A DNA stretch of 64,000 bases from assembly GCA_003707065.3 (NCBI GenBank), contig PPXM03000002.1:1054001-1118000 (forward strand). The letters run 5' to 3'. The notes beneath the pieces are model-generated. The model did no database searches, was not told where the DNA came from, and saw only the letters and a list, made by a program, of their open reading frames with translations. Of this stretch, positions 11,621 through 22,102 are shown one piece after another. The DNA is from Trigonopsis variabilis (lineage: Eukaryota; Ascomycota; Trigonopsidomycetes; Trigonopsidales; Trigonopsidaceae). Within the stretch, counting starts at the first letter, position 1. Each line of letters starts with the position of its first letter. The position numbers and the translations under genes were made by a program.

Positions 11621-11809
11621 TTTGAAGCTATGGGGAAATATGGCTCTGTGTAATATAAGGTTTTAACAATATTAGCGGTATTGCATTGATATGTCCAAAT
11701 TAAGGCACCGTAAGCTGATGGTAGCGCTACTCAAGATGATCGGGGTCTCAGCGTAACAATGACGCAGGCCCAAAGTGCGATGATCAGATCTAACCGTTCA
11801 TTCTAGGCA

Positions 11810-13735
11810 ATGTTCTCAACAAAAAAGGAGACAAGTTTGGAGGGTGCGTTAAGCCATAAGGAGCAGTCCGAGTATTTCTTACTTGTGGCATCTTTAAGCG
11901 AAGCAATTGTCACTGATACCGACCGACATGGCGAACTGAGCGACAAGAAGGCTGAACGAGAGGACGAAGAGTTAAGACGAGCAGTCAAACAGTACTTGAC
12001 ATCTTGGCAAAACAATGTGTTGGAGAAAGTTGGTCAATTTGTGAATTCGGGGGAAGGAGAGAAGGAGGATGATGAGAAAAAGATCAAACCCGAGGTCCAA
12101 GAAGGACCAGAAGATCTCAATCGGACTTACGATGAATATGCTTTCCAGTATCCTCCCTTTCCCACTCCTTTATATCATGAATTGACCCAGCCCACAAAGT
12201 CTTTGCTAATTCATAGTACACTTTTGATATTGTTGTCACTAGAGGACTACAGTGCACCTTCGAGGGTTTTGATTCAACGGCTAGCAAGTTCTTTGGCCTT
12301 TTCCGTTTCCGATCTCCGCCTCGATGAAAAGAATATCGCGTATTCATTACTAATGGCTTCCAAGGTGGTCGACATGGATAATCTCGTTGAGAAAAACGCA
12401 AAAAAAGATGCAGTGTCTCGCAAGTGGAAGATTGGGCTGGCTGCAGCTGGCGGAGCCTTGGTTCTAGGATTAACGGGAGGATTGGCAGCCCCTTTGATTG
12501 CAGTAGGTGTCGGCACTGCATTGGGAGGTTTAGGGTTAGGAGCCACTACTACGGCTGCATATCTAGGCATATTGGCCAGTAGTTCGGTAGCGGTTGGATC
12601 TTTGTTTGGCGCTTATGGAGGCAAAATGATGGCCAAAAGCATGGAGAGATACACGCGAGAGATCCGCGACTTTGATATGGTCCCTGTTGTGACTCCAGGG
12701 AGTCTGCACGTGATAATTTGCATATCAGGCTGGCTGGAAGATAAAGACGAGGTTTTTTCTCCCTGGAAGGTATTCCAGGACCACGCAGGAGATGTATTTG
12801 CTTTAAAATGGGTAAGATGGCGCAATTATATTCTAACTTGATTTTAGGAAGTCGAAGCTTTGCTAAATCTTGGTAATGCTTTGTATCAATTGCTTAGTTC
12901 GTCTGTTTTCGATTATGCCAAAAGCGAGATCGTCAAACGTACGATGTTCTACGCCCTCATGGCTGCAATGTGGCCTATGGGACTGCTTAAAGTATCTAAA
13001 ATCATCGATAATCCATGGAATATTGCCTACAACAGAGCAATCAAGGCCGGTAAGGTCCTGGCCGACGCTCTTATCAGTCGAACGCAAGGCAATCGGCCTG
13101 TAACTTTGGTGGGATACTCGTTAGGTGCAACTGTGATCTTCCACTGCTTGTGCGAATTGGCAGACCGTCGCGCTTTTGGGCTGATTGAGAATGCATATCT
13201 AATGGGCACTCCCGCGACTGTGGATCCAGCGAAATGGATCAAGATGAAGCGCATTGTAACTGGCCGGCTAGTCAACGTGTATTCCAAGTCCGATTTGATT
13301 CTTGGGTTTCTGTTCCGTGCTCAGTCTCTCCAGTGGGGTGTAGCTGGTCTACAGTCCATATCGGAGAAGTCTTCTTCTGCTTTTTCTCCTCCTCCTGACT
13401 CTTCTCTGGAAAATGAGTCAAAGGAATTCGATGAGCAAAGCCTCGAAATAGATCCTGCTGCTCAAAAAATCGATTCTGGGCACTCTGGACACCGCAGTGA
13501 TCATGATCGAATCTTAGTCAGTCTGGTTGGAATTGAAAACATCGACGTCTCGGATCTCATTCCTGGCCATCTCAGCTATCGCTACCATGTCGGCACGATT
13601 CTGAAAGAGCGTATCCAGACCGGTGGAATTGACGTGTCCGATGTTGAGGCCCAAGAAGGTCAAGGCGAGCAGGTTTACAGTATATACGAAGCCGAAGAAG
13701 AAGTGGCAAAGTACGACAAAGAGCATTCCAAATAA
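11810..13735 (+). CDS. DUF726 (Mil1/TMCO4-like) hydrolase, second tandem paralogue, 629 aa
   Basis: Compact paralogue of the preceding gene. Exons 11810..12811 and 12848..13735; the 36-nt intron (TCTAAC branch) joins FALKW to EVEALLNLG. It has the Gly-rich membrane hairpin (~residues 208-275, AAAGGALVLGLTGGLAAP) and the hydrolase fold with Ser425 in GYSLGATVI, Asp483 in SKSDLILGFLFR and His575 in IPGHLSYR, so both copies keep a candidate catalytic triad. It lacks the long acidic N-terminus and the long C-terminal tail of the first gene and has a Ser-rich insert near residues 510-550. No better upstream start was found: a candidate 5' exon with acceptor at 11807 is out of frame. The role is unknown; Golgi/endosomal adaptor binding is known only for yeast Mil1. 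Confidence 0.9.
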
Positions 13736-14206
13736 TTGCAGGAAATTATTGCCTGAGACGGGCTGACTCTATATTAATTGGGCTTACTATTTTGTTCTTA
13801 GAATAGTGCTCATCATTGTTGCACGTGGATCGTGGTTGCGCTACTTACCTCGTTGATCGAGGTATTTAAATCCTGCTGCGATATTCATTTATCTCGTTGA
13901 TCGATGTTTACATTGATGAGTGTATACTGAGGGTATTGTGATAGTGTGAACAATGAAAGTAGAAGAACAATGCTCTGATAAATCTTAATTACATACAAAC
14001 TATTTGCCTTTTCACTTTAGGAGCCATAAAATTTCTAAACATCTCTTGTTTCCCACCACCGTCATCAACTTGTTCCACTAGTCATCTTTGATGATTTATA
14101 GCCCACAAGTCTAGCTCGCCCGTTACCTGGAACAGCTGGGTCGTGGGGTGCTACGCTAGTTACGTTGGCAGAAAACCATCATCGTCAGGTTGCCACTGCC
14201 ACCACC
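13736..14206. other. phb2 upstream region
   Basis: Contains a CACGTG box (13822-13827) and a short perfect inverted repeat CCTCG-TTGAT-CGAGG around 13848, echoed by CTCGTTGATCGATG ~45 nt later. No gene seen. Confidence 0.4.
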
Positions 14207-15184
14207 ATGAGCCGAAATTCATATGAAGATTTCCGCCAGAGAATCCAACGTCAATTGGAGATCATGAAGTCACAGGGAGGTGGAGGAGGCTCTGGATTCA
14301 ACATGGGAGGCAAGCGTCCGTTTGGAAAGCTTCCGATCGGAGGACTGAGTATTCTTCTTCTGGGTCTTGGAGGATACGTAGCGTTGAATTCGCTATACAA
14401 TGGTAAGTGCTTTATTTAAGTACCATTCTAACATGTTTTAGTTGATGGTGGTCACCGAGCCATCATTTATAACCGTCTTTCAGGTGTCCAGCAGGAGATT
14501 TATCCTGAAGGTACCCATATCGCCGTTCCCTGGGTTCAAAACCCCATTATCTATGATGTGCGTGCACGACCTAGGAATGTGGCTTCATTGACTGGTACGA
14601 AAGATTTGCAAATGGTCAATATTACTTGCCGTGTTCTGTCAAGACCAAGAGTGGATGCTCTACCGACCATCTACCGAACTCTTGGTGAAGACTATGACGA
14701 GCGAGTACTGCCCTCGATTGTGAATGAAGTCCTTAAAAGTGTGGTTGCTCAATTCAATGCTTCTCAGCTGATTACCCAGCGTGAACGAGTTTCTCGATTG
14801 GTTCGAGACGCTTTAGTTCGACGAGCTGCCAAATTCAATATCTTGCTCGATGATGTGTCTCTGACTCATATGACCTTCTCGCCCGAGTTCACTGCTGCTG
14901 TTGAATCAAAACAAATTGCTCAGCAAGAGGCCCAGCGAGCGGCATTCATTGTCGACCGGGCTAAACAAGAAAAGCAAGGAATGATTGTCAAGGCCCAAGG
15001 TGAAGCCCGATCAGCCGAACTGATTGGTGAAGCCATCAAGAAATCAAAAGGCTACGTCGAACTCAAGAAGATCGATACGGCGAAAGAGATTGCCGCCATT
15101 ATCTCCAAGTCTGGTAACCGCGTCCTCCTCGATAACCAAGGGCTCCTTCTTAACGTCGCCCGTGACGTGCCTACATCCGAATAA
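14207..15184 (+). CDS. phb2: Prohibitin-2 (312 aa)
   Basis: Subunit of the ring-shaped PHB1/PHB2 complex of the mitochondrial inner membrane, which chaperones new membrane proteins and restrains the m-AAA protease (family knowledge). Exons 14207..14402 and 14442..15184; a 39-nt intron splits the Val codon of [11 protein letters not shown]-terminal membrane segment near residues 48-65 ([20 protein letters not shown]) after a Gly-rich stretch, then the SPFH/Band-7 domain ([39 protein letters not shown]) and the C-terminal coiled coil ([20 protein letters not shown]). The family signature [11 protein letters not shown] and full length indicate an intact gene. The ATG at 14207 is the first in frame after the TTG-open stretch. 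The 3' end converges on snx4 95 nt away. Confidence 0.97.
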
Positions 15185-15279
15185 CTGTAAATAGATAATC
15201 GTTGGTTACTACAATGGAGCTCTTCCCACCTTCAGCCTCTCCGAATCGTAAAATCCCTCCCAGACACTCATCAACTTCA

Positions 15280-16787
15280 TCATGTTTCGCTCGACCCAAC
15301 CGCTTCAGGAAAATCCTCTTTTGGAGGCGGAGTCGGTCCGGGCTGCACTTCGGCAACCAGTTTATCGACAACCTTTGCCCATTCATCGGCCGCAGTTCGA
15401 AAGTAGCTCACATGGCTGTTAACAAGGTCGCCAAGCGTTTCTTTGAGTTCCAAGGTCTTGATGACATCGAAATCCTTGATCTCCCGAGCAACGGCATCAT
15501 TGAATGCCTCCGAGACCTTTTGAGCTTCGTCGGAAGCCTTATTGAGACTCTCTACCTTCTGTTCAGTCTTCCTCAGTCGCTCCTTCCTGGCCTGTTCGTG
15601 ATCTACCCCACGAAAGTCTTCGACTTTATATCGAAGAAAATTATTACCACCTCCTTGAGCCAGATTTGCCCTTTCTTGCTCTGCCTTGCCCAAATATCCG
15701 GCCAGAGCCTCGGCGTCCAGCTGCTTCTGATCCCGCTGCTTGAGAAGCTGCTTCATAGCACCGACGTAGTTCTGCATGTCTCGCAAGGAAACGATATAAT
15801 CGGTGTCGAGATATTCCCAAAGATTTCGAAGTGCAGTGGCGTCTGACAAGATGCCATCGCTAAAGATCTCAAATGGCTTGCTTAAATTGGGCTCCAGTTG
15901 ACTCAGTTTGCATATCTGGCCCGCGAAATCCACAAAGTCTTGCTCAAGCTCACTTTCCCGGCGGTCAACGCGACTGAAGATCTTTTCGACATGTACCAAA
16001 TCGTCGTCAAATTTCGATAATGATTCTTTGACGTCCAAAAATTGACTATTGGGTTTATTTATCTTACTGAAGGCATTGATTACGGCGTCTCCAAACCCTT
16101 CGAGGACTCCTCCGCCACTCGAAGGATTGCCATTTGAGTCTGCTCCTATGCCATACTTTGCAGTGTGTGCTCTCACGTAAGCGTTCCATTCTTGACTATC
16201 AAGAAAGGCAACAAACGATTGCGTTCGATAAAGGAAAGGGTGGGCCGCCAGACGGCGAAGAAATCGATTGAGAGAACTCGCTCTTCTGTTGGTAAACTCA
16301 GTTCCAAACCGGTCGCCAGTAATGTATTCTATCGTTAGTCTTTGTCCAATTGGGCCTAGAAGAGCAGCGTAGCCAATGTCTCCAATAAAGAGATCGCCTT
16401 CCGGCACGTTCTAGCGTTAAAGTAAAGTACATACCTAAGCGTTGCTTATCAGGCAAAGGAGGGATGGCACATGCAGGAAACTCTTTCATTAGGTTCTCAT
16501 AAAGCCAGACAAAATCGGAAAATCGCCTCCGCACAGTCACAATAGATGCTCTAAACATGGGGTTATTTGTCTCCCGTGGTCAGTTTAAATAGATTCAATG
16601 ATATTACCTCTGTAGTCACAAGATAAGAAATATAAGCGTTGTTTGAACCATCTTGTTCCTTGTGGGGGTCCGATACTGTCGTCCGGATTCGAAGAGCCGG
16701 CTTTTCTTGACTGGTAGAAGCTTCAGCTTCAGGAGGAGTGGGCTCTTTATCTTCCCATTGAGATGAACTAGCTTCGGGTTCTGTCAT
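15280..16787 (-). CDS. snx4: Sorting nexin Snx4/Atg24, PX-BAR protein (454 aa)
   Basis: Binds PI3P on endosomes through PX, bends membrane through BAR, recycles cargo such as Snc1, and supports selective autophagy (family knowledge). Exons 16787..16608, 16570..16435, 16328..15280; introns 37 and 106 nt. The joins rebuild the PX domain: VTTE|TNNPMF, TVRRRFSDFVWLYENL, PPLPDKQRL|EYITGDRF, with the RRF and PPLPxK lipid-binding elements. Residues ~190-435 form the BAR region, rich in predicted coiled coil (KIFSRVDRRESELEQDFVDF). The C-terminus is Pro-rich and short. The 106-nt intron is one of only two long introns seen here; a shorter acceptor inside it (CGCTAG) breaks the PX reading frame. Head-to-tail with pcd1 on the same strand. 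Confidence 0.94.
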
Positions 16788-17165
16788 ACCAAGGGAGGGC
16801 TAGAAGCGATAAAGTGGAGATCCAATGCTGCTGACTCCTAGTGGTAGCGTTGAGATGAGATCGTTACGGTGGAGCACTCTGAAGGGTATCGATCCCAGTA
16901 AGGAATGTATGGTCAATTGACTTTATCAGCAGGTTGTTATTCTGTTTCTCCGTCGTGTTCTCGTGGTTTCTTGGAAAAGATGCGTCTAAATGTAAATTTA
17001 AAATCTAGACCGGGTCTATACGCTCATGGCAAGACCACAGGATCTGACGAACAAATGTATGAGAAATGCTGGTAGAAGGTTTTTACTGGGGAGATACATT
17101 TATGATCCGTAAATTTCAGGTCTGACCCACAAACGGGACCAGTTACTCCATACTTTTATAGTCCT
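16788..17165. other. Spacer upstream of snx4
   Basis: About 380 nt between the snx4 start and the pcd1 stop; nothing recognised. Confidence 0.5.
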
Positions 17166-18114
17166 TTAAAGCTGACTTAGTATTCTTGGGTTATCGATGG
17201 CCTTTGCAAAGTTAAAAGTCTTGTCTGCCTTACTTCGAGGCTGTTGAAGGATATTATAATTCAAGAGAGCTTCTATCATGGGGACATCGCCAAACTGTAA
17301 GTTAGCGATCGTCGAGTAGGGGACGTACCCTATTGTGATAAGCCATCTCTGGCGTTCTATTGTAACCATATCTAGCTGCATCTAGGATGATTCGTGCAGT
17401 CATACCAAAAACACTAAAGTTAATATTGAGGAATCATGCCATCATACATAAAGGATCCTTTACCGTCGTGCCTGGGAACATTATAAGAATGCATGATCCG
17501 ATCCAGGCCTCCCCATTCAACAACTTTGCCTTTATACCATCCTTTCTCGGCTGAAAGATATTTTTCAAAAGGAGTCGAAAACACGGCCGAGACTTCGGAT
17601 GAGTCTATTGTGTGACGTATTTGATCTTCATCGATCAGATATGTAGATTTCTCGTCTTTTCCAGAAGCATTCTTCAACAGTCCTATACAGGGTGTCACTG
17701 CCAGTAAATTTCTGCTTAAATAAGGAGGCATGCTCCCCAGCCTTTCCAGACTAAAGCCCGAACAGCCGGACTTGTCCTTTGAGTCGGAATCGAAAACGAG
17801 TCCGATTTCTTCTTCGGTCTCTCTAATGGCAGTCATCCATGGCGTCTCCTCTTCCGTGTCTGCTTTACCTATAGCTGATCAGTTCTTTTCTTGACTTGGG
17901 CTCGTTTACCTCCAGGCATGGCGACCTGTCCCGAAAAGCTGCTCAGAGTGTGAGCCCGCTGAGTCAATAAAACCTGTAATTCACCCTTCAGGTCTGCGTA
18001 TAAGAGACATAAGACAGCAGCTCGTCTAGCTAGAGGTATCTTGTGGTAGAAGTTCTCGTATCCATGGCTCGCTTGCGCGAGTCTTTCAATACATTTCTTT
18101 GTCACCTGGTTCAT
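17166..18114 (-). CDS. pcd1: Nudix coenzyme A diphosphatase, Pcd1/NUDT7-8 type (279 aa, 4 exons)
   Basis: Cleaves CoA and CoA derivatives to 3',5'-ADP and phosphopantetheine; the yeast enzyme is peroxisomal. Exons 18114..17910, 17868..17448, 17413..17329, 17294..17166; introns 34-41 nt, sum in frame. The CoA-type signature LLTQRAHTLSSFSGQVAMPGG precedes the Nudix box, whose catalytic part reads RETEEEIG. Exon 3 gives FIVFGMTARIIL, the usual C-terminal element of the family. The start is the first ATG (MNQVTKKC); the frame runs a little upstream without ATG, and a GTGAGC...TTTAG pair just 5' suggests a leader intron. The C-terminus ends LSQL, not an obvious PTS1, so peroxisomal location is not shown. 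It lies near an acyl-CoA-binding protein gene on the same strand, probably by chance. Confidence 0.93.
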
Positions 18115-18769
18115 GATCCTAAATTGGACACCCAACGCTCACTTGATCCAATATTCAGCCAGCTAGTCCAAATATGACCTCCACTCACGTTCGAGTCTTC
18201 AATTCAGAGAGAAACACGCGCAAAACAGAAGAGGACGGGGAAAGCGGGGATGTGCGGCTGGCTTCTGGGACGTTGAGATTACGGAGCTCGATGAGGGCAC
18301 AGAACCAGTCCTTGTCGCTCGAACCACGGTGCTACGGTATCGGGCAGCCGGGTTCTTTTCTATGCTCTCATGTGGTTTAATATCGATTCTACTTAATATT
18401 AGCACATTGATCAACAACGACTGCTGAGTTGTCGTCGTGATCTCTGGCTGCTATGAGGGTTCCCTGTCTCCCATCATCGTAGTCGTACGTTGGCCAAATC
18501 TTTGTACCGTACCGAGGTCAATCAGAACATGGCGTAGATGGTGCATGTCCCAGTTTATATGATTGGATTCTAGGAGTGAATCTAATCAACGGTTCACTGT
18601 AGTCTATATAAACGTCATACGATAACCATGTCACCTTATGGTGCTAAGCAAAATTATTTATTGTCATAGTATGAATAGTGCATGCTAATCGCAATACATC
18701 CATTTCCTATACGCTGCCAATACAGGCATGCAAACTCAGTCGCGAGATAGATAGTTGATCTTAGCCGAT
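18115..18769. other. pcd1 upstream region
   Basis: About 650 nt between the acb1 stop and the pcd1 start. Both strands have short open frames (for example 18174..18380) without recognisable features; I call no gene. Confidence 0.45.
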
Positions 18770-19177
18770 CTACTTATATTTCTCGACCAAAGAATCAACA
18801 AAAGCAATGTACCTTATCAGTTAGCTTGAGATACCCATGGTTTTATTTACTCTTTCTCGGCTTCTTCTTGGCTCTTGCCCTTCTCAGCTTCCCAGGCCTT
18901 CCACTTGTATTTTCCCTGCCGTCAACACATCTCACTAAACAATGCCACACCTTCATGTCGAAGATCCCTGGTTGGGCAGTATCATTATCCCCAATAGTGG
19001 CTTGCTTGTATAATCCGTAAAGCTAGACATTAGACCCGATCAACGCTTGTTCCTCTTTACCTTCAACTTGTCATCACTATCAATTGAAGACGGGAGATTA
19101 GACGCTTGTTCAGCCTTAATGTCTCAGTCGATCTCTCTCATCTTACTCACCTTGGCAGTAAATTCGGCAGACACCAT
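18770..19177 (-). CDS. acb1: Acyl-CoA-binding protein (86 aa, 5 exons)
   Basis: Small cytosolic four-helix protein that binds long-chain acyl-CoA and delivers it to lipid synthesis. Exons 19177..19151, 19114..19061, 19022..18951, 18915..18851, 18812..18770; introns 35-38 nt, sum exactly 87 codons. Spliced product: MVSAEFTAKAEQ start, then LYGLYKQATIGDND, GIFDMKGKYKWKAW and EKGKSQEEAEKEYI, which are the diagnostic ACBP elements (YKQATxGD and KWxAWxxxKGxS). Length equals the family's usual 86-87 residues. No exon is long enough to stand out alone, which makes it easy to miss. It is divergent from the complex I gene with a 487-nt shared upstream region. Confidence 0.95.
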
Positions 19178-19664
19178 GATATGCAAGACAGACGAATACG
19201 GGGGGATGTTGGGGTCGACTGGTGGGTCGTTACTGACGCTCGGTTTTGGCTCCCTTGAACGAAGCCCGCGGCTTCTGTGGAGATCTTTGATGACATTTTC
19301 AGCCATAGAAAGATTAAATCATGCCGGCTCTCTTAGTCTGGCTGCTTGAACGTGACTGACAGTACAGTCATCGAGCTTGTATTGCCTGATTGAGGCTCAA
19401 CTACAACAGAGAGGCTTGTTAACTACACGACAATGACAACGTTCTTGTCTATCACGTTCATTGAGGCCGAGAGCAGCCTTGCTACCAAGGATTAGCGAAT
19501 TTACTAAGGGCTATCCCTGACGTTCTGCACGCTAGCTCCATCGAGGTGCTTGATGCACGTGATCGTATGTCACGTGATAGAAATTCGGCTAGGCGACCGT
19601 CCAGCCAACCATCGTTGCAGAATTACAGGCTTATTGTCTAGTCCACCAGAACCTTTCACTAGAA
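19178..19664. other. Shared divergent promoter of acb1 and the NDUFA5-like gene
   Basis: About 490 nt, holding two CACGTG boxes (separate entry). Short open frames crossing it (19124..19306 on the minus strand) are an in-frame 5' extension of the first acb1 exon, without other support. Confidence 0.5.
19556..19578. promoter_or_regulatory. Paired CACGTGAT E-boxes
   Basis: CACGTG at 19556-19561 and again at 19571-19576, both followed by AT, 15 bp apart and ~90-110 bp upstream of the complex I start. CACGTG is the core site of bHLH factors such as Cbf1/Pho4, known in yeast to act at respiratory-gene promoters. Which gene they control here is inference. Confidence 0.5.
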
Positions 19665-20096
19665 ATGAGAGCCACCCGGTTCCTACGGCAAATAGTATAT
19701 CGCGCTCCTAAAGGACGTATGTGGTACTAATGATGATCCCTCTGACCCCTAGAACGCACCGGTATCACCGGTATCTTCACCCATCCTAATCCTCGGCCTG
19801 TGCTTTTAGAATTATATTCATCAACCCTTACTGAGCTCGAGAAGTTCCCCAAGTCTAGCATCTACCGTCAATCTGTCGAAAACCTCACCAAATCTCGAAA
19901 AGAGATTGTCGAATCGACCGAAAACCGAGAGGAGATTGAGGAAAAGATCAACGGCGGACTGATTGAAGAAGTGTTGATTCAGGCCGGGGAAGAGCTTGAA
20001 CTTGTCAAGAAGATGGCCGAATGGAAGCCTTGGGAGAAGCTTGAGGAGGAGCCGTTGCCTGATCAGTGGGAGTATCCCAAGACGAACGAGCAATGA
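19665..20096 (+). CDS. NADH:ubiquinone oxidoreductase NDUFA5/B13-like subunit (131 aa)
   Basis: Accessory subunit on the matrix arm of mitochondrial complex I. Exons 19665..19716 and 19753..20096; the 36-nt intron splits a Gln codon. The product begins MRATRFLRQIVYRAPKG, a basic presequence-like start, then RTGITGIFTHPNPRP (family TGLTG start), a helical LYSSTLTELEKFPKSSIYRQ, GGLIEEVLIQAGEELELVKKM, and the signature EWKPWEKLEEEPLPDQWEYP. Its presence shows the organism keeps complex I, unlike Saccharomyces and Schizosaccharomyces. It converges on pwp1 about 110 nt downstream. Confidence 0.95.
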
Positions 20097-20204
20097 GCTG
20101 GATCGCATGTATATTGTCTATTGATTGGTTCAACGTGGCAGTAGGAGTTCATATATTACAATAATGTTGTACTTATCAAATTTTTGATGCTGTCTAATTT
20201 ACAC

Positions 20205-21773
20205 TTAGTCGGACTCGTCCATATCGTCGCCATGTGCGACCGGCTCATCATCATCATCCTCTTCGCTTTCTTCATCGTCATCACCATTCACTCCAATCAC
20301 CCTTTCAGTTTCGGGTTCCTCAACTTTACCAAGGGAGGACAAGCGGTCTCTAAGAGATCGTCGAACGGCGCGGTTGCTGAGCGTATCCCAGACTTGAACT
20401 TGCCCTTTGCTTCCAGCCGCAGCTAACCTGAAGGCAACTTGGCTCTTATCGGGAACAAACCCGACAGAGAAGACTTTGCCAGTATCCAGGTCTCGGCTGG
20501 TGATCATGCTAGGAGTCTTTTTGGTCTGATCGACATTCCAGAGCTTCACCACACCATCCGACGAACCAGTAGCAAAAAACCCAGGCACAGCAGGACACAT
20601 GTCGAAAGCAGACACATCTGAGTCATGAGCCTGTAGCTTCCACACCGACTTGGAGGCCTCGAGCCTCGAAGGAGCAGTCCTAGCGTCAAAATAATGGACC
20701 ATTCCCGACTCTGTGCACACATAAAAATAATTGGGATCGTTTATATCCCAATATACACCGTCCACATCGCTCTCAACTCCCCATCTGCGACCCGACTCTT
20801 GATCAGCACGGACATCAAATGCATGGATGGTCCGGTCATAAGATCCCGACAATAGAACCGTGCCTTCAGTGGGATGCCACGACAAACTAGAGATCTTGTC
20901 TGAGTGCAAGGAATTAAAAGAATGGGCAGCCTTTAATGCAGTGAGATCCCATAGCTTGACAGTTTTATCAGCCGAGCCAGAAGCGAGAATATTTCGGTGG
21001 TTTTGGTTTGCTGCTAAAGTAAGGACTGCATCAATATGGTAATCATTATTGACTTTCCTCTTGGACTTCTTTTTCTTTTTGGATTCCTTGGCCGATGCCA
21101 CATCATTCTGAGCTGATGGACCGAGAATAGCATCTGGATAAACACTATCCACGACATCCAAGTTGTGTATCTCGATATCAGGCTCAAATGTGCCAATCGC
21201 GGCGAAATTTCCAAACGTGTTCTCTTGACTTTGGTCCGCACCGACTCGGACATTCAACCATTCAACGCAGAGCGGAAATGAAGGTAACATTAAATCATGG
21301 TGAACATAAAGAGTAGTATCTTTATCGTCGTAGACATACACTTGCAGCTGGGAGACATCGTCTTCTGTGTTTCCGGCGAGCAAAAGAAAGTCTGAGGGCA
21401 GAATCTGTAGCTCCTCACGCTCCTCTTCAGCCTCTTCTTCATCAGGCGCTACTAAATATGGATCATCTTCGGGATTCTCGTAGTATGCTAAAGCCTTGGT
21501 GTTGCTGAAGATCCTCGACTCATTGTCCGTCTCAACTTCTGCCTCCTCGTCATATTCCTCTAGTTTGTATTCTTTCAAGTCATCATCAACTTCGTCGTCA
21601 CTTTTTAGCTTGAGCGATTCCTTGTGATCCTCCAAATCTTCCTTGGCATCATCCAACTCCAACCGAGCCAATTCCGAAATTCGTGCCATTTCTTCGTCAT
21701 TTAACTCGTATTTCTCCGGAAACTGGGCCGCAGCCCCTTTAGGAACCCACTTTATAGCAGAGATCATCGACAT
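20205..21773 (-). CDS. pwp1: Pwp1, WD40 ribosome-biogenesis protein (522 aa)
   Basis: Nucleolar WD-repeat protein needed for 60S pre-ribosome (5.8S/25S) maturation in yeast. Single exon. The conserved start MSMISAIKWVPKG is followed by the acidic EKYELNDEEMARISELARLE region. WD repeats run from residue ~240, with clear units such as ILASGSADKTVKLWDL, VLLSGSYDRTIHAFDVR and FFATGSSDGVVKLWNV. The end is a very acidic tail (EESEEDDDDEP) as in orthologues. The frame is open to 21848 but starts there from a non-ATG codon; the first ATG is 21773, with a second at 21767 (MISA) as alternative. A poly-A tract on the + strand lies just upstream. Divergent from the Ivy1-like gene. Confidence 0.97.
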   Translation of the reverse strand: MSMISAIKWVPKGAAAQFPEKYELNDEEMARISELARLELDDAKEDLEDHKESLKLKSDDEVDDDLKEYKLEEYDEEAEVETDNESRIFSNTKALAYYENPEDDPYLVAPDEEEAEEEREELQILPSDFLLLAGNTEDDVSQLQVYVYDDKDTTLYVHHDLMLPSFPLCVEWLNVRVGADQSQENTFGNFAAIGTFEPDIEIHNLDVVDSVYPDAILGPSAQNDVASAKESKKKKKSKRKVNNDYHIDAVLTLAANQNHRNILASGSADKTVKLWDLTALKAAHSFNSLHSDKISSLSWHPTEGTVLLSGSYDRTIHAFDVRADQESGRRWGVESDVDGVYWDINDPNYFYVCTESGMVHYFDARTAPSRLEASKSVWKLQAHDSDVSAFDMCPAVPGFFATGSSDGVVKLWNVDQTKKTPSMITSRDLDTGKVFSVGFVPDKSQVAFRLAAAGSKGQVQVWDTLSNRAVRRSLRDRLSSLGKVEEPETERVIGVNGDDDEESEEDDDDEPVAHGDDMDESD

Positions 21774-22102
21774 GATCAAGCGCTTCAAGAAAAAAAAAAA
21801 ACCTTTCTTTTGCTCTTTTGGGACGTTAGGTTCTACTCCCAACGACAACGAAATGTACTTGGATTATGATCCTACGGCATCCTCTCGCACCAAAGAATAA
21901 ATACTGAACAGGAACAGCGAGAATTTTTTGATAACTGTAAATAATTGTTCGTTCTTATAGCTTAGAAGAGCCCATTTAATAGTTGCAAGCTCCTGGGTGT
22001 CAAGCTGTAACCTTCCTTAGATATCAAACCCTGTATCTCTGCTTGGGACAGCAGAGACAGCGCGAGCAGCGTCACGACGAAGAGAAGGCCGAGGACCAAG
22101 AT
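21774..22102. other. Divergent promoter pwp1 / Ivy1-like
   Basis: About 330 nt with an A-rich run near 21788-21801 (+ strand). No gene seen. Confidence 0.45.

Noticed and set aside
12861-13103. Separate gene start after the intron of the second DUF726 gene
   Set aside because: The reading frame continues from exon 1 through a well-formed 36-nt intron.
15202-15846. 214-codon plus-strand frame
   Set aside because: Antisense of snx4, whose splice model and PX/BAR match are strong.
18300-18370. Possible tRNA (GGTTCGAG on the minus strand)
   Set aside because: No matching acceptor stem or T-stem pairing could be built.
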